A stretch of DNA of 64,000 bases from positions 1,550,001 to 1,614,000 of the forward strand of contig OZ245724.1 in the NCBI GenBank assembly GCA_965227035.1, read 5' to 3'. Position numbers and translations under genes: made by a program. The stretch comes from CBDDFQ01 sp965227035. GTDB lineage: Bacteria > Pseudomonadota > Gammaproteobacteria > Burkholderiales > Burkholderiaceae_C. Positions 1 to 7,418 of the stretch are shown here, one piece after another; position 1 is the stretch's first letter; each line of letters begins with the position of its first letter. The notes beneath the pieces were generated by a model, which saw nothing but the letters and a program-made list of their open reading frames with translations, ran no database searches and had not been told where the DNA came from.

Positions 1-408
1 GAAGGTTTGAGCCCGGCGCATAGAACCGCGCATCCGACTCGCGGCGCGGTGTACGAACTCGAGCCCTACGTTATTGCAGGCGACGTTTACGGCGCGCATC
101 CGTACGTGGGACGCGGAGGCTGGAGCTGGTACACCGGCTCGGCCGCATGGCTGTACCGGGCCAGCATCGAGACCATCCTTGGCGTCGAGATTCGCGATGC
201 AGAAACCGATCACGGCTCCTTCCGGGTCAACCCCCGCACGCCTTCGCATTGGAACCAGTTCGAGGTGTCGTTGAGGCTGGGCCGATATCGCGCGACTGTT
301 ATTTGGTCTTCGCAAGGTGCGGACGAATCGTTGCCCGAGCTGAAGGCGGGCGCTTGGATGAGCTTCGATCAGTTGCCCTTGAAGGGCGCGTTGCGGCTGG
401 TTCGCTGA
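1..408 (+). CDS. C-terminal fragment of a GH94 cyclic beta-1,2-glucan synthase-like protein
   Basis: The frame is open from the first base and ends at TGA 406-408, so this is the tail of a gene that begins outside the window. The motifs EPYV, DVY, HPYVGRGGWSWYTGSAAW and YRASIE are typical of the C-terminal GH94 (glycosyltransferase-36/phosphorylase) module of NdvB/ChvB-type cyclic beta-1,2-glucan synthases and of cellobiose/chitobiose phosphorylases. Full NdvB proteins exceed 2500 residues and act in the inner membrane, with the phosphorylase module trimming glucan chains. Which subfamily this tail belongs to cannot be settled from about 135 residues, but the motif pattern fits the NdvB type best. 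A PF10091 (GH144-like) glycosidase gene lies 23 kb downstream and may act on related glucans. Confidence 0.8.
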   Translation, partial: EGLSPAHRTAHPTRGAVYELEPYVIAGDVYGAHPYVGRGGWSWYTGSAAWLYRASIETILGVEIRDAETDHGSFRVNPRTPSHWNQFEVSLRLGRYRATVIWSSQGADESLPELKAGAWMSFDQLPLKGALRLVR

Positions 409-433
409 ATCGCGCAGCCTGCGTCGGCTCGCC

Positions 434-1399
434 TCAGAACTGGATGCCGCCGCGCTTTTCCAGCGTCACCTTGCCCTGCGCAAGTTTGAACGCCACGGTG
501 GGCACAGTGAAATCGCTGAACGGGGAACCCAGGGCAATGTCGCCGCTGTCGTGCAGCACGCATTCTTCGCGGCGCAACGCTACTTCGTTATTACTGCCGG
601 TGAACTTGATCCAGGTTCCGTAGCTGCTCATGTCCACGATCACGAACGCGCCGTTGCGCCATTCGATTTTTGCGTGCTTGCGCGAGACGCGTGGATCGTT
701 GACCACGAACTGCGAATCGACGCGACCCAGAAATATCGGAAGCTGAGTTGCCGGGAACACCGCACTCACGTCGAGCCAGCTCAATTCGATATGCCTGCCG
801 GTTGTTGTCGGCTCGACGTTGCCTTTGGCCAAGCCCATCATCTCGAGCGTGGCCGGCATGGTCAGCGACTCTTCATGGACTTCTTCCTGCCACTCGATTC
901 GGTAGACATTCGCCGGTTCGGTCCGACCACGAATGTTGATCGGCCCTAGATCGCGATAACGCGTGTCTTCGATGTGGTTGGCAAGCTGATTGACAACCGA
1001 GTCGGTCGCCCATATCTGATCGGCACCCGACAGATCGCTCAAGCGGGAAGCCACGTTCACGGCATCGCCGTAGCAATCGCCCTCGACCTCGACCAGATCG
1101 CCGGACGCCACGCCCACTTTGAGGCGCATGCGCAGCTTTTCGGGCCAGTTTTCGATTCTTCGTTGGTGATTTCGCTGGAGTTCGACGACTGCGGAAATCG
1201 CGTTCTCGCCAGCTGGAAACACGGCCAGCACGCCATCGCCGAGCATTTTGACGACGCGACCTTCGTGGGCAACGCAAACCTCGCCGATCCACTGGGTCAA
1301 TCGCATGATCGCCAGGGTTGCTTTGGAGTTGCCTAGGCTTTCAAAGACTCCGGTGCTTCCGGTCAGATCGGCGAAAACGACTGTCTTTGTGGATCCCAT
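434..1399 (-). CDS. Class III adenylate/guanylate cyclase fused to FHA domain
   Basis: The 321-residue protein has an N-terminal class III nucleotidyl cyclase catalytic domain (about 1-175) and a C-terminal forkhead-associated domain (about 215-300). The metal-binding aspartates are visible as FADLTGST (D11) and MLGDG (D55), and the transition-state pair is N115/R119 in NVASRL, so the cyclase should be active. The FHA half shows the GR..S, SRKHAKI and SSYGTW signature that binds phosphothreonine peptides. There is no signal peptide or membrane segment, so it should be a soluble enzyme making cAMP or cGMP under control of a Ser/Thr-phosphorylated partner. That partner is not visible here. The gene converges on the glucan synthase-like gene and is probably monocistronic. 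Confidence 0.88.
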   Translation of the reverse strand: MGSTKTVVFADLTGSTGVFESLGNSKATLAIMRLTQWIGEVCVAHEGRVVKMLGDGVLAVFPAGENAISAVVELQRNHQRRIENWPEKLRMRLKVGVASGDLVEVEGDCYGDAVNVASRLSDLSGADQIWATDSVVNQLANHIEDTRYRDLGPINIRGRTEPANVYRIEWQEEVHEESLTMPATLEMMGLAKGNVEPTTTGRHIELSWLDVSAVFPATQLPIFLGRVDSQFVVNDPRVSRKHAKIEWRNGAFVIVDMSSYGTWIKFTGSNNEVALRREECVLHDSGDIALGSPFSDFTVPTVAFKLAQGKVTLEKRGGIQF

Positions 1400-1572
1400 G
1401 CAAATCTTGCGGCGAGAAAGTTAATTGTTACCCGGAGTTTAGAGCATCGGACACTTTGGTTCTCTATTAGCACGGCGACTGTTTCACCTTTGCATTTTGA
1501 GCAAGCCGCCTTTTCCCTGTGATACCTCACAAAACGCCTGTAACTCTATGGTTTGATTGTTGTTTTCTGTTA

Positions 1573-1590
1573 ACTAGTTCACACACTAGT
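1573..1590. repeat. Double ACTAGT dyad upstream of small ORF
   Basis: Two copies of the self-complementary hexamer ACTAGT (1573-1578 and 1585-1590) are separated by six bases in the 266-bp divergent region between the cyclase gene and the ORF at 1666. The spacing of 12 bases, about one helical turn, would suit a dimeric regulator. No regulator is identified, so a functional role is only a guess. Confidence 0.3.
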
Positions 1591-1665
1591 GCTTGCAACT
1601 TCAAGTGCCCGCGTTTACCTTTGATCACACGTCAACCACGAACCGCCTGAATCGGTTCTCTTCTA

Positions 1666-2010
1666 ATGCGTTGGATCAAGCCTAATTTTCGAAGCATCTT
1701 CAGCACGCTTGGCATGGCCGGACACTACGACCGTGAGAGCGAGGTGAAAGAGCGCACCGAAGAAGTGCGTCTTTCGATGCTGGATACCCTTGAGGGGCAA
1801 AGCGACTCGTTTGCGGTGATCCATCGTCGCATCCGTTACGCGAGCGATTTGAGCGCCCTGTGGTACCTACGTGGCGACTTGATGGGCGTTCTGGCTGCGG
1901 TCTACGGCGAAGGCGAAGCCCGCGCGAAGATCGCAGAAATAACTTTGATGTTCCACGGCATGCTCCCCGGCGGCCTCACCTCGCGCCCCGGATCGCTCGG
2001 CGGGCGCTGA
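1666..2010 (+). CDS. Conserved hypothetical protein
   Basis: This encodes a 114-residue soluble protein of unknown function. It has a charged amphipathic N-terminal half (RESEVKERTEEVR, then LDTLEG) followed by IHRRIRYASDLSALWYLRGDLMGVL and a Gly/Pro-rich C-terminus (LPGGL, RPGSLGGR). There is no signal peptide or recognisable catalytic motif. Base composition and codon use look native. It has an ATG start after a divergent intergenic region with a double ACTAGT dyad; no strong ribosome-binding site is visible. Similar short proteins are, as far as I recall, annotated as hypothetical in other Burkholderiales, but I cannot name a family. Confidence 0.65.
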   Translation: MRWIKPNFRSIFSTLGMAGHYDRESEVKERTEEVRLSMLDTLEGQSDSFAVIHRRIRYASDLSALWYLRGDLMGVLAAVYGEGEARAKIAEITLMFHGMLPGGLTSRPGSLGGR

Positions 2011-2080
2011 GTTCTAGCCTGCCGCAGGCGCAGGAAACGAGAAATCTGTCTTTCGAAAAACCCCGTTTCAGTACGCAAGG

Positions 2081-3073
2081 TCAGTGCTTATGGCCTGAAT
2101 GCTCATGCGAATGCTCATGTGCGCCAGCGTCGTGCGCAGCATGCCCATGCTCCATGTGCCCCCAAAGAATGAACGCGTCCCGGTCTTCCGCAACCAACCC
2201 CACCTTGGCCCCAACCGGAAGAAGCACCTTCGTCTCGACATGCCCGTAAGGTAAATCGGTCAGCACTTTGGCCTTGACCTTGGTGCGCAGCCAGTCGACC
2301 ACGCTTTGCAGCTTGAATCCCTTGTCGTGCGGAACCGTTTTGTAGCCGGTGAACTGCCCGAAAACGATCGCTTTCTGCTGGGCCAGAATTCCTGCCATCA
2401 GCAGTTGACTCAACATCCGCTCGACTCGATACGGATGCTCGCTCACGTCCTCGATGAACAGCACGCCGCCTTTGATTTGCGGCAAATACGGCGTTCCGAC
2501 CAAAGCTGCCAGAACGGCCAGATTGCCGCCCCAGAGCGTCGCGTCCTTGATCTTTATCTTTCCTGCGAACTCGTCAGCCGTGCCCTTCTTGGACAGTCGC
2601 CAGCCCGCGCCCTCGCCTTGCCCGGTAATCAGGTCGTCGAAGCAGGCGGCCATGATGTCGTCCGGCTCCTCCTCGGTGCCGAAATCGGCGCCCAGCGCCG
2701 GGCCGGCCCAGGTGACGCGGCCGGTTTTTGCCAGAACGGCCAACTGAAACGCGGTGAAGTCGCTCACACCGACGAACTGTGTGCCGTTGTCGATGGCCTT
2801 CGCAATCTTCTTGTAATTCAGGTCGGGAAGAATCCGCGTGATGCCGTATCCGCCGCGCGAAATCAGCGCGACGTCTGCGCCGCTGTCGGCAGCTCGGTGG
2901 ACTGCCGCAACCCGCGTCGCGTCATCGCCGGCAAATCGTTGATGCGAGGCCAGCGCGTCCTGATCGATCTCGACGTCGTGACCCATGGCCTTGAGGCGCG
3001 AAACGCCTCGTTTGAAAACCGCTTTGTCGCGGACCGCGCCCGATGGCGAGTAGATATAGATGTGTTTTTTCAC
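2081..3073 (-). CDS. ldcA: LD-carboxypeptidase (muramoyltetrapeptide carboxypeptidase, S66) with His-rich tail
   Basis: The enzyme removes the terminal D-alanine from murein tetrapeptides during cytoplasmic cell-wall recycling. I place the start at GTG 3073 (330 residues), because the frame upstream is only open through the antisense of tadA and the family begins with IYIYSPSG. The catalytic Ser104 (GVSD), Glu208 (FIEDVSE) and His278 (PYGHVE) are spaced as in family S66, with R218 also conserved (HPYRVERML). Unusually, the last 25 residues contain ten histidines (from H306 to H330) alternating with Glu, Ala and Ser. This resembles the metal-binding tails of nickel or zinc proteins. The gene follows tadA closely and is probably co-transcribed with it. 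Confidence 0.93.
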   Translation of the reverse strand: MKKHIYIYSPSGAVRDKAVFKRGVSRLKAMGHDVEIDQDALASHQRFAGDDATRVAAVHRAADSGADVALISRGGYGITRILPDLNYKKIAKAIDNGTQFVGVSDFTAFQLAVLAKTGRVTWAGPALGADFGTEEEPDDIMAACFDDLITGQGEGAGWRLSKKGTADEFAGKIKIKDATLWGGNLAVLAALVGTPYLPQIKGGVLFIEDVSEHPYRVERMLSQLLMAGILAQQKAIVFGQFTGYKTVPHDKGFKLQSVVDWLRTKVKAKVLTDLPYGHVETKVLLPVGAKVGLVAEDRDAFILWGHMEHGHAAHDAGAHEHSHEHSGHKH

Positions 3074-3111
3074 GGAGCCGAGTATCCCATTTGAGTTGGC
3101 CCGATCCGATG

Positions 3112-4293
3112 TCACGACTTGAAGAAGTCGATCGCAGCTTCGAGCGTGCCCACGTCCCTGTCGTCGATGATTCTCCCCGACCAGCGTTCCCTGAGGAATG
3201 CATGGGCCTTCAAGGCAAGCGGCGATTCCGCAGGTTCTGGAACTAGCCTGCCAACTGCTCTCGGACCCGCCTTGTGGCCGTTGTCTGGAAACGGCGCGTT
3301 TCGCCATGGAGCGTCTTCGGTAGCCAAGAGCTCGCCAATTTTCAGAAACCCGCTGAACCGATCCGACATATTCGCCATCGTCAGCACGCCGATCTGCTCG
3401 CCCCATCCGTCTCCCACCAGGACGACGTTCTTCAGGTCGAGCCGCTCGATCAATCCCTGAAGGATTTCGCAATGCCAAGCCAGCGAATGCGCCGATTCCT
3501 TCTTCGGCTTGTCGCTTCGGCCGAATCCGATGAAATCCGGCGCGACCACGCGATACCCGCGTCTCACGACCTCTTCGATGAGAGCCCGATATTCGTAGCT
3601 CCAGGATGCCTCGCCGTGCAGGCACAGGAAGGTCAGCCCGTCCGGCGTGCCCTCGTCGATGTAGTGAAGCCGCAGACCGCCAAGCGCCGGCAGATCGCTC
3701 ACGTAATTCGGAGACCAGTCGTATCCCAGCAAGTCGGAAAACGCCGAATCGGAAGTTCGCAGGGCGTCTTCCCTAAGCGGATGCGCATTCTTCGACTGTT
3801 CGCGTCTTCCCTTAAAAAACCGGGTGAGCATGGCGCCGCATTCCAAAGCCATAACACCGGATCGAACGACGGTTCGGTGATTCAACTGCGCGTTCGAAGG
3901 AAGGTCGATCACCGATCCCATAGCCCCCGTTTTCGGCTCTTTCGCTCCGAACACGACCGTGCGCAGCCGCGCGTGCAGCATGGCGCCGGTGCACATCGCG
4001 CAGGGTTCCAGCGTGACGTAGAGATCGCAATCTTCGAGACGGTAATTGCCGAGCGCGGTCGCCGCTGCGCGCAGGGCAACTACTTCAGCGTGCGCGGTCG
4101 GGTCCGTATGCCCGACCGGGTTGTTGTGCCCGGTCGCGATCACCTTGCCGTCGTGAACGACAATTGCACCTACCGGCACCTCCCCCAAAGCTTCAGCGGC
4201 ACGAGCCTGCGCCAATGCCAACGACATGAATTTTTCGTCGTCGGCGCGGCAGGAGTCGTTGCTGTCGGATGGGGAAATGGGTGCTGTCGTCAC
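3112..4293 (-). CDS. tadA: tRNA adenosine(34) deaminase TadA fused to a haloalkane dehalogenase-like alpha/beta-hydrolase domain
   Basis: Residues 18-165 are a complete TadA, which converts A34 to inosine in tRNA-Arg(ACG). The zinc and catalytic residues are H68 and E70 (HAE) and C98/C101 (PCAMC). Instead of ending near residue 170, the frame runs on into an alpha/beta-hydrolase domain (about 185-393) with haloalkane-dehalogenase features: HGEASWSY (226-233), the D253 strand in APDFIGFGRSD, and an elbow LVGDGWGEQIG (292-302). In true dehalogenases the nucleophilic Asp immediately precedes the Trp (QDWG); here that place is Gly296, with Asp295 one position earlier. The domain also stops before the region that normally supplies the catalytic His. 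It may therefore be non-enzymatic. The start is GTG 4293. ldcA lies 38 bp downstream. Confidence 0.9.
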   Translation of the reverse strand: MTTAPISPSDSNDSCRADDEKFMSLALAQARAAEALGEVPVGAIVVHDGKVIATGHNNPVGHTDPTAHAEVVALRAAATALGNYRLEDCDLYVTLEPCAMCTGAMLHARLRTVVFGAKEPKTGAMGSVIDLPSNAQLNHRTVVRSGVMALECGAMLTRFFKGRREQSKNAHPLREDALRTSDSAFSDLLGYDWSPNYVSDLPALGGLRLHYIDEGTPDGLTFLCLHGEASWSYEYRALIEEVVRRGYRVVAPDFIGFGRSDKPKKESAHSLAWHCEILQGLIERLDLKNVVLVGDGWGEQIGVLTMANMSDRFSGFLKIGELLATEDAPWRNAPFPDNGHKAGPRAVGRLVPEPAESPLALKAHAFLRERWSGRIIDDRDVGTLEAAIDFFKS

Positions 4294-4371
4294 GATGAAT
4301 CAACAAAACTTCGATCTTAACTTTGCAGTCGAGATCGACCGATTAGGCCAACTGCCGAGCCGTAACAGTCA

Positions 4372-5007
4372 ATGAGCTACGCGATAAAAGAAATTTTCTA
4401 CACGCTGCAGGGCGAAGGCGCGAACGCGGGTCGTGCAGCCGTGTTCTGCCGGTTCGCCGGATGCAATCTTTGGTCGGGCCGCGAGGAAGATCGCGCCACC
4501 GCCGCCTGCCGCTTCTGCGACACCGATTTCGTCGGCATGAACGGAACGCTCGGCGGCCGATTCGCTACAGGCGAAGATCTCGCGTCGCTCATCGACCAAC
4601 AGTGGCCAGCCGCGAGCCCGTCAAACAAACTCGTGGTGCTCACCGGCGGCGAGCCGCTTCTGCAGGTCGACGCAGAACTCATAGCCGCCCTTCACGTGCA
4701 CGGTTTCGAGATCGCGGTCGAGACCAACGGCACGATCGCAGCGCCCGCCGGCATCGACTGGATCTGCGTCAGCCCGAAAGCGCGCGGGCCGTTGGTGCAG
4801 TTGACCGGCAGCGAAATCAAGGTTGTCGTGCCTCAGGAAGGTATCGATCTGGAGCAGCTTTCGGCTCTGAAGTTCGACAATTACTTCGTGCAAGCCATGG
4901 ACAACGAACGTACGCAGGACAACATGAAATGGGCCATCGACTGGTGCATGAAGCACCCTCAGTGGCGCCTCAGCGTGCAATCGCACAAGACCATAGGAAT
5001 TCGATGA
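4372..5007 (+). CDS. queE: 7-carboxy-7-deazaguanine synthase QueE
   Basis: This radical SAM enzyme rearranges 6-carboxytetrahydropterin to 7-carboxy-7-deazaguanine in the queuosine pathway. The protein has 211 residues. The iron-sulphur cluster ligands are C31, C46 and C49, giving the CX14CX2C form seen in proteobacterial QueE rather than the usual CX3CX2C. The sequence also shows the N-terminal EIFYTLQGEGA substrate loop, CDTDFVG, and LTGGEPLLQ, which contacts S-adenosylmethionine. Its stop overlaps the queD start (ATGA at 5004-5007), so the two are translationally coupled. Confidence 0.95.
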   Translation: MSYAIKEIFYTLQGEGANAGRAAVFCRFAGCNLWSGREEDRATAACRFCDTDFVGMNGTLGGRFATGEDLASLIDQQWPAASPSNKLVVLTGGEPLLQVDAELIAALHVHGFEIAVETNGTIAAPAGIDWICVSPKARGPLVQLTGSEIKVVVPQEGIDLEQLSALKFDNYFVQAMDNERTQDNMKWAIDWCMKHPQWRLSVQSHKTIGIR

Positions 5008-5390
5008 AATACAAACTGACGCAGGAATTCATATTTGAATCTGCGCACTCTCTCTTGCGCTATGCCGACCATGTCGGCGAAGACGAATCCGTGTCGAGCA
5101 AGCGCATCCACGGGCACACGTATCACGCTGAAGTGACGGTGGCAGGGGGCATCGATCCGCGAACCGGGATGCTGATCGACCTGAAGATATTCCGCCTGAT
5201 GCTCGAGAAGGTGAAACATCAGCTCGATCATCATCTGCTCGACGACGTGCCTGGCCTTGGCCCGGCAACGCTGGAAGGTTTGTGCGGATACATCGCCCGC
5301 GAATTGGCTCCCCTGCTCCCCGGCCTGGAAAAAGTGACCGTGGCCCGACGTGCCTCGGGTGACAAATGCGAGCTGCTGCTAATCGATTAG
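5004..5390 (+). CDS. queD: 6-carboxytetrahydropterin synthase-like protein (QueD/PTPS family)
   Basis: The protein has 128 residues and belongs to the COG0720 (PTPS) fold. QueD makes 6-carboxytetrahydropterin from dihydroneopterin triphosphate, the substrate for QueE, and the 4-nt overlap with queE supports that role. Zinc ligands are H15 (ESAH), H36 and H38 (IHGH), and the LDHH motif supplies the catalytic Asp/His. The position four residues before IHGH, which is the catalytic Cys27 in E. coli QueD, is Ser32 here. The late Glu that anchors the pterin (VKET in E. coli) appears as an ARR sequence. The context argues for QueD, but the active site is atypical. Confidence 0.85.
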   Translation: MKYKLTQEFIFESAHSLLRYADHVGEDESVSSKRIHGHTYHAEVTVAGGIDPRTGMLIDLKIFRLMLEKVKHQLDHHLLDDVPGLGPATLEGLCGYIARELAPLLPGLEKVTVARRASGDKCELLLID

Positions 5391-5450
5391 CCGCTCGAAG
5401 TCCGCAAGATTCGGAGTTTCGCGAAACCGACCGTCGCCTACAGTGAGTAC

Positions 5451-6314
5451 ATGAACGCAATGCCCTCATCTACTGCGAAAGCGAATTCACTTTCAGCCGA
5501 CATCCGCCACGCCGAGCTGGTGACCGTCGCGTGTCGCGCGATCGAGTCGTCTGCCGAGCCGATGTCGCTGGACCAGCTGGCGGAGCTGGTGCACATGAGT
5601 CCGCATCACTTTCATCGGGTGTTCAAGGCGGTGACCGGGCTTACCCCGAAGGCTTACGCGAACGCACATCGGTCCAAAAAATTTCGCGATGAACTGACCA
5701 AGGGCCAGTCGGTCACCTCGGCCATTTACGACGCGGGCTTCGGATCCGACAGCCGCTTGTACGAGGCGGTCGACCAGGTGCTTGGCATGACGCCGAAGGA
5801 CTATCGCAAAGGCGGCGAGGACACGACCATCCGATTTGCCGTCGCCGAATGTTCGCTCGGGTCGATCCTGGTTGCGCAGACCGAACGAGGCGTCTGCGCA
5901 ATCTTTCTTGGGGACGATCCCGACGCTTTGGTGAAAGATCTGCAGGACCGGTTTCCCAAAGCCAACCTGATAGGCGCCGATGCGAAGTACGAGAAGGTGG
6001 TTGCGCAAGTGATCGGATTCATCGAATCACCCAAGCTCGGACTCAACTTGCCGCTGGACTTGCGCGGCACCGCATTCCAGCAACGCGTGTGGCGAGCGCT
6101 GCAGGCCATTCCTCCGGGCAAAACCGTCAGCTACACCGACATTGCCAAAGCCATCGATTCGCCCGCGTCGGTTCGTGCGGTCGCATCGGCTTGCGGCGCG
6201 AATCCGGTGGCCGTCGCGGTGCCGTGCCATCGGGTGCTACGGCGCGATGGAAGTTTGTCTGGGTATCGATGGGGAGTGGAGCGCAAGCGGGAGTTGTTGG
6301 CTCGCGAGGGTTAG
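5451..6314 (+). CDS. Ada-like AraC regulator / O6-methylguanine-DNA methyltransferase
   Basis: The 287-residue protein combines an AraC-type helix-turn-helix region (about 20-118) with a C-terminal alkylguanine-DNA alkyltransferase domain (about 125-285). The suicidal methyl-acceptor is C259 in PCHRV, and the helix that flips the base contains the SVRAVASACGANP motif. It would repair O6-methylguanine and O4-methylthymine. Canonical Ada also carries an N-terminal zinc domain whose Cys accepts methyl groups from phosphotriesters and turns the protein into an activator. That domain is missing here: the AraC region begins almost at the N-terminus. Either this form senses damage differently or the regulator half acts constitutively. 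ATG 5451 is chosen; ATG 5460 is an alternative. Confidence 0.9.
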   Translation: MNAMPSSTAKANSLSADIRHAELVTVACRAIESSAEPMSLDQLAELVHMSPHHFHRVFKAVTGLTPKAYANAHRSKKFRDELTKGQSVTSAIYDAGFGSDSRLYEAVDQVLGMTPKDYRKGGEDTTIRFAVAECSLGSILVAQTERGVCAIFLGDDPDALVKDLQDRFPKANLIGADAKYEKVVAQVIGFIESPKLGLNLPLDLRGTAFQQRVWRALQAIPPGKTVSYTDIAKAIDSPASVRAVASACGANPVAVAVPCHRVLRRDGSLSGYRWGVERKRELLAREG

Positions 6315-6368
6315 CTGGGCTTCGAGCCAACCCAGAATTTGAACCAAGTGCGGGCATCGGAAGCCCGC
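6296..6368 (+). terminator. Tandem hairpins after ada-like gene
   Basis: A 9-bp inverted repeat (GTTGGCTCG at 6296-6304 pairing with CGAGCCAAC at 6323-6331) spans the stop codon. It is followed by a second hairpin (GCGGGC at 6350-6355, GCCCGC at 6363-6368). No long T-run follows, so intrinsic termination is plausible but unproven. Confidence 0.35.
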
Positions 6369-6462
6369 TCGAACGCGCGCCGGAAAAATAGTTTCTTTCA
6401 GTTACCTTTCTTCGATATCCTCTCCTTAGGGAAGAGATGAGTCGTCAATAAAAGGGAATCCA

Positions 6463-6951
6463 ATGAAGAAAAGTTTTTGCTTGGCCGCGGCCATTGCCGT
6501 GTCCGCCATGGCTACAGGTTGCGCGTCGATCACTGGCACGAATATGCAAAGTGTGTCGGTGAAGACGACCGACAAAGGTGGCGAGGAAGTCTCCGGTGCT
6601 TCATGCGCCTTGACGAATAACAAAGGCAAGTGGTTTGTCACCACGCCCGGCTCGGTCACTGTTCAGCGTTCGAACGACGACATGCAGGTTCTCTGCGAAA
6701 AAAATGGAAGCCAACCTGGTCGTGCTGCGGTCGTTTCCGAGACCAAGGGCGCGATGTTCGGGAACATCCTTTTCGGCGGTGGAATCGGCGCGGTTATCGA
6801 TCACAACAGCGGCGCAGCCTACGAATATCCGATCTTCCTTGCCGTCTCGATGGGCGATATGGTGAGGATCGAGAAACCGAAGCAGCCCGCTCCTTCGGCA
6901 GCAGGGGCAGTTTCGACAACGAGTTCGCAAGCCGGCGCACCTAGCAAATAA
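6463..6951 (+). CDS. Putative outer-membrane lipoprotein
   Basis: The 162-residue protein starts with a lipoprotein signal peptide (MKKSFCLAAAIAVSAMATGC) whose lipobox cysteine is C20, so it should be acylated and sorted to the outer membrane. The mature part has a repeated beta-rich pattern (SCALTNNKGKW, TPGSVTVQRS, LCEKNG) and a Gly-rich hydrophobic patch (FGGGIGAVIDHNSGAAYEYP) resembling small lipoproteins of unknown function in proteobacteria. The C-terminus is Ala/Ser/Pro-rich and probably disordered. It precedes another small exported protein. No function can be assigned. Confidence 0.85.
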   Translation: MKKSFCLAAAIAVSAMATGCASITGTNMQSVSVKTTDKGGEEVSGASCALTNNKGKWFVTTPGSVTVQRSNDDMQVLCEKNGSQPGRAAVVSETKGAMFGNILFGGGIGAVIDHNSGAAYEYPIFLAVSMGDMVRIEKPKQPAPSAAGAVSTTSSQAGAPSK

Positions 6952-7045
6952 GGCGACCTGTTCGCACGTGCGGTCCAACTGGTACCGGCTATTCAAGTAC
7001 CAAGGTCATGTCCAAAGCGGACACCGGTATGTGAAGGAAGAGTCA

Positions 7046-7396
7046 ATGATGAAATTTTTGTTTCTCTCGGCCTTTTTGCTGCTTGGGCAAGCCGTTTCGG
7101 CGGAGACGGTGCAGGTCAAGTATCTCGGGCCCGTTTCTTTGGACTCGTTCGCTTGCTCCGACGTCGGCGATTCCAGCGACGTCACTCGTATCTGCTACGA
7201 CAGCGCAGAGAAGTACATGGTCATTCGTTTGAAATCGACGTACTACCACTACTGCGAAATCGACGCGTCTACTGTGCGAGGTCTGCAGACGGCGAGTTCT
7301 AAAGGTCAGTATTTCGGATCGAAGATTCGCGGCACCGGATCGGACGGGCCATTCGATTGCAGGACTCATCCGATTCCAAAAAAATATCGGCGTTAG
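7046..7396 (+). CDS. Exported KTSC-domain protein
   Basis: The start is ATG 7046, preceded by GAAGGAAG at 7033-7040. This gives a 116-residue protein with a cleavable signal peptide (MMKFLFLSAFLLLGQAVSA). The mature domain contains the VKYLGPVSLDSFAC strand and a KSTYYHYCEIDAST motif typical of the KTSC domain (PF13619), plus a late FDCRTHP. Four cysteines (two near the N-terminus of the mature domain, two later) could form disulphides in the periplasm. KTSC domains are small and their molecular function is not established. The frame upstream of 7046 lacks signal-peptide character and is not included. Confidence 0.8.
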   Translation: MMKFLFLSAFLLLGQAVSAETVQVKYLGPVSLDSFACSDVGDSSDVTRICYDSAEKYMVIRLKSTYYHYCEIDASTVRGLQTASSKGQYFGSKIRGTGSDGPFDCRTHPIPKKYRR

Positions 7397-7418
7397 CCTT
7401 TCATTTAAATGCTCGGTG

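Noticed and set aside
3074..3625. The ldcA frame stays open far upstream of GTG 3073
   Set aside because: This stretch is antisense to or out of frame with tadA, has no family homology and lacks a good start, so the short start is preferred.
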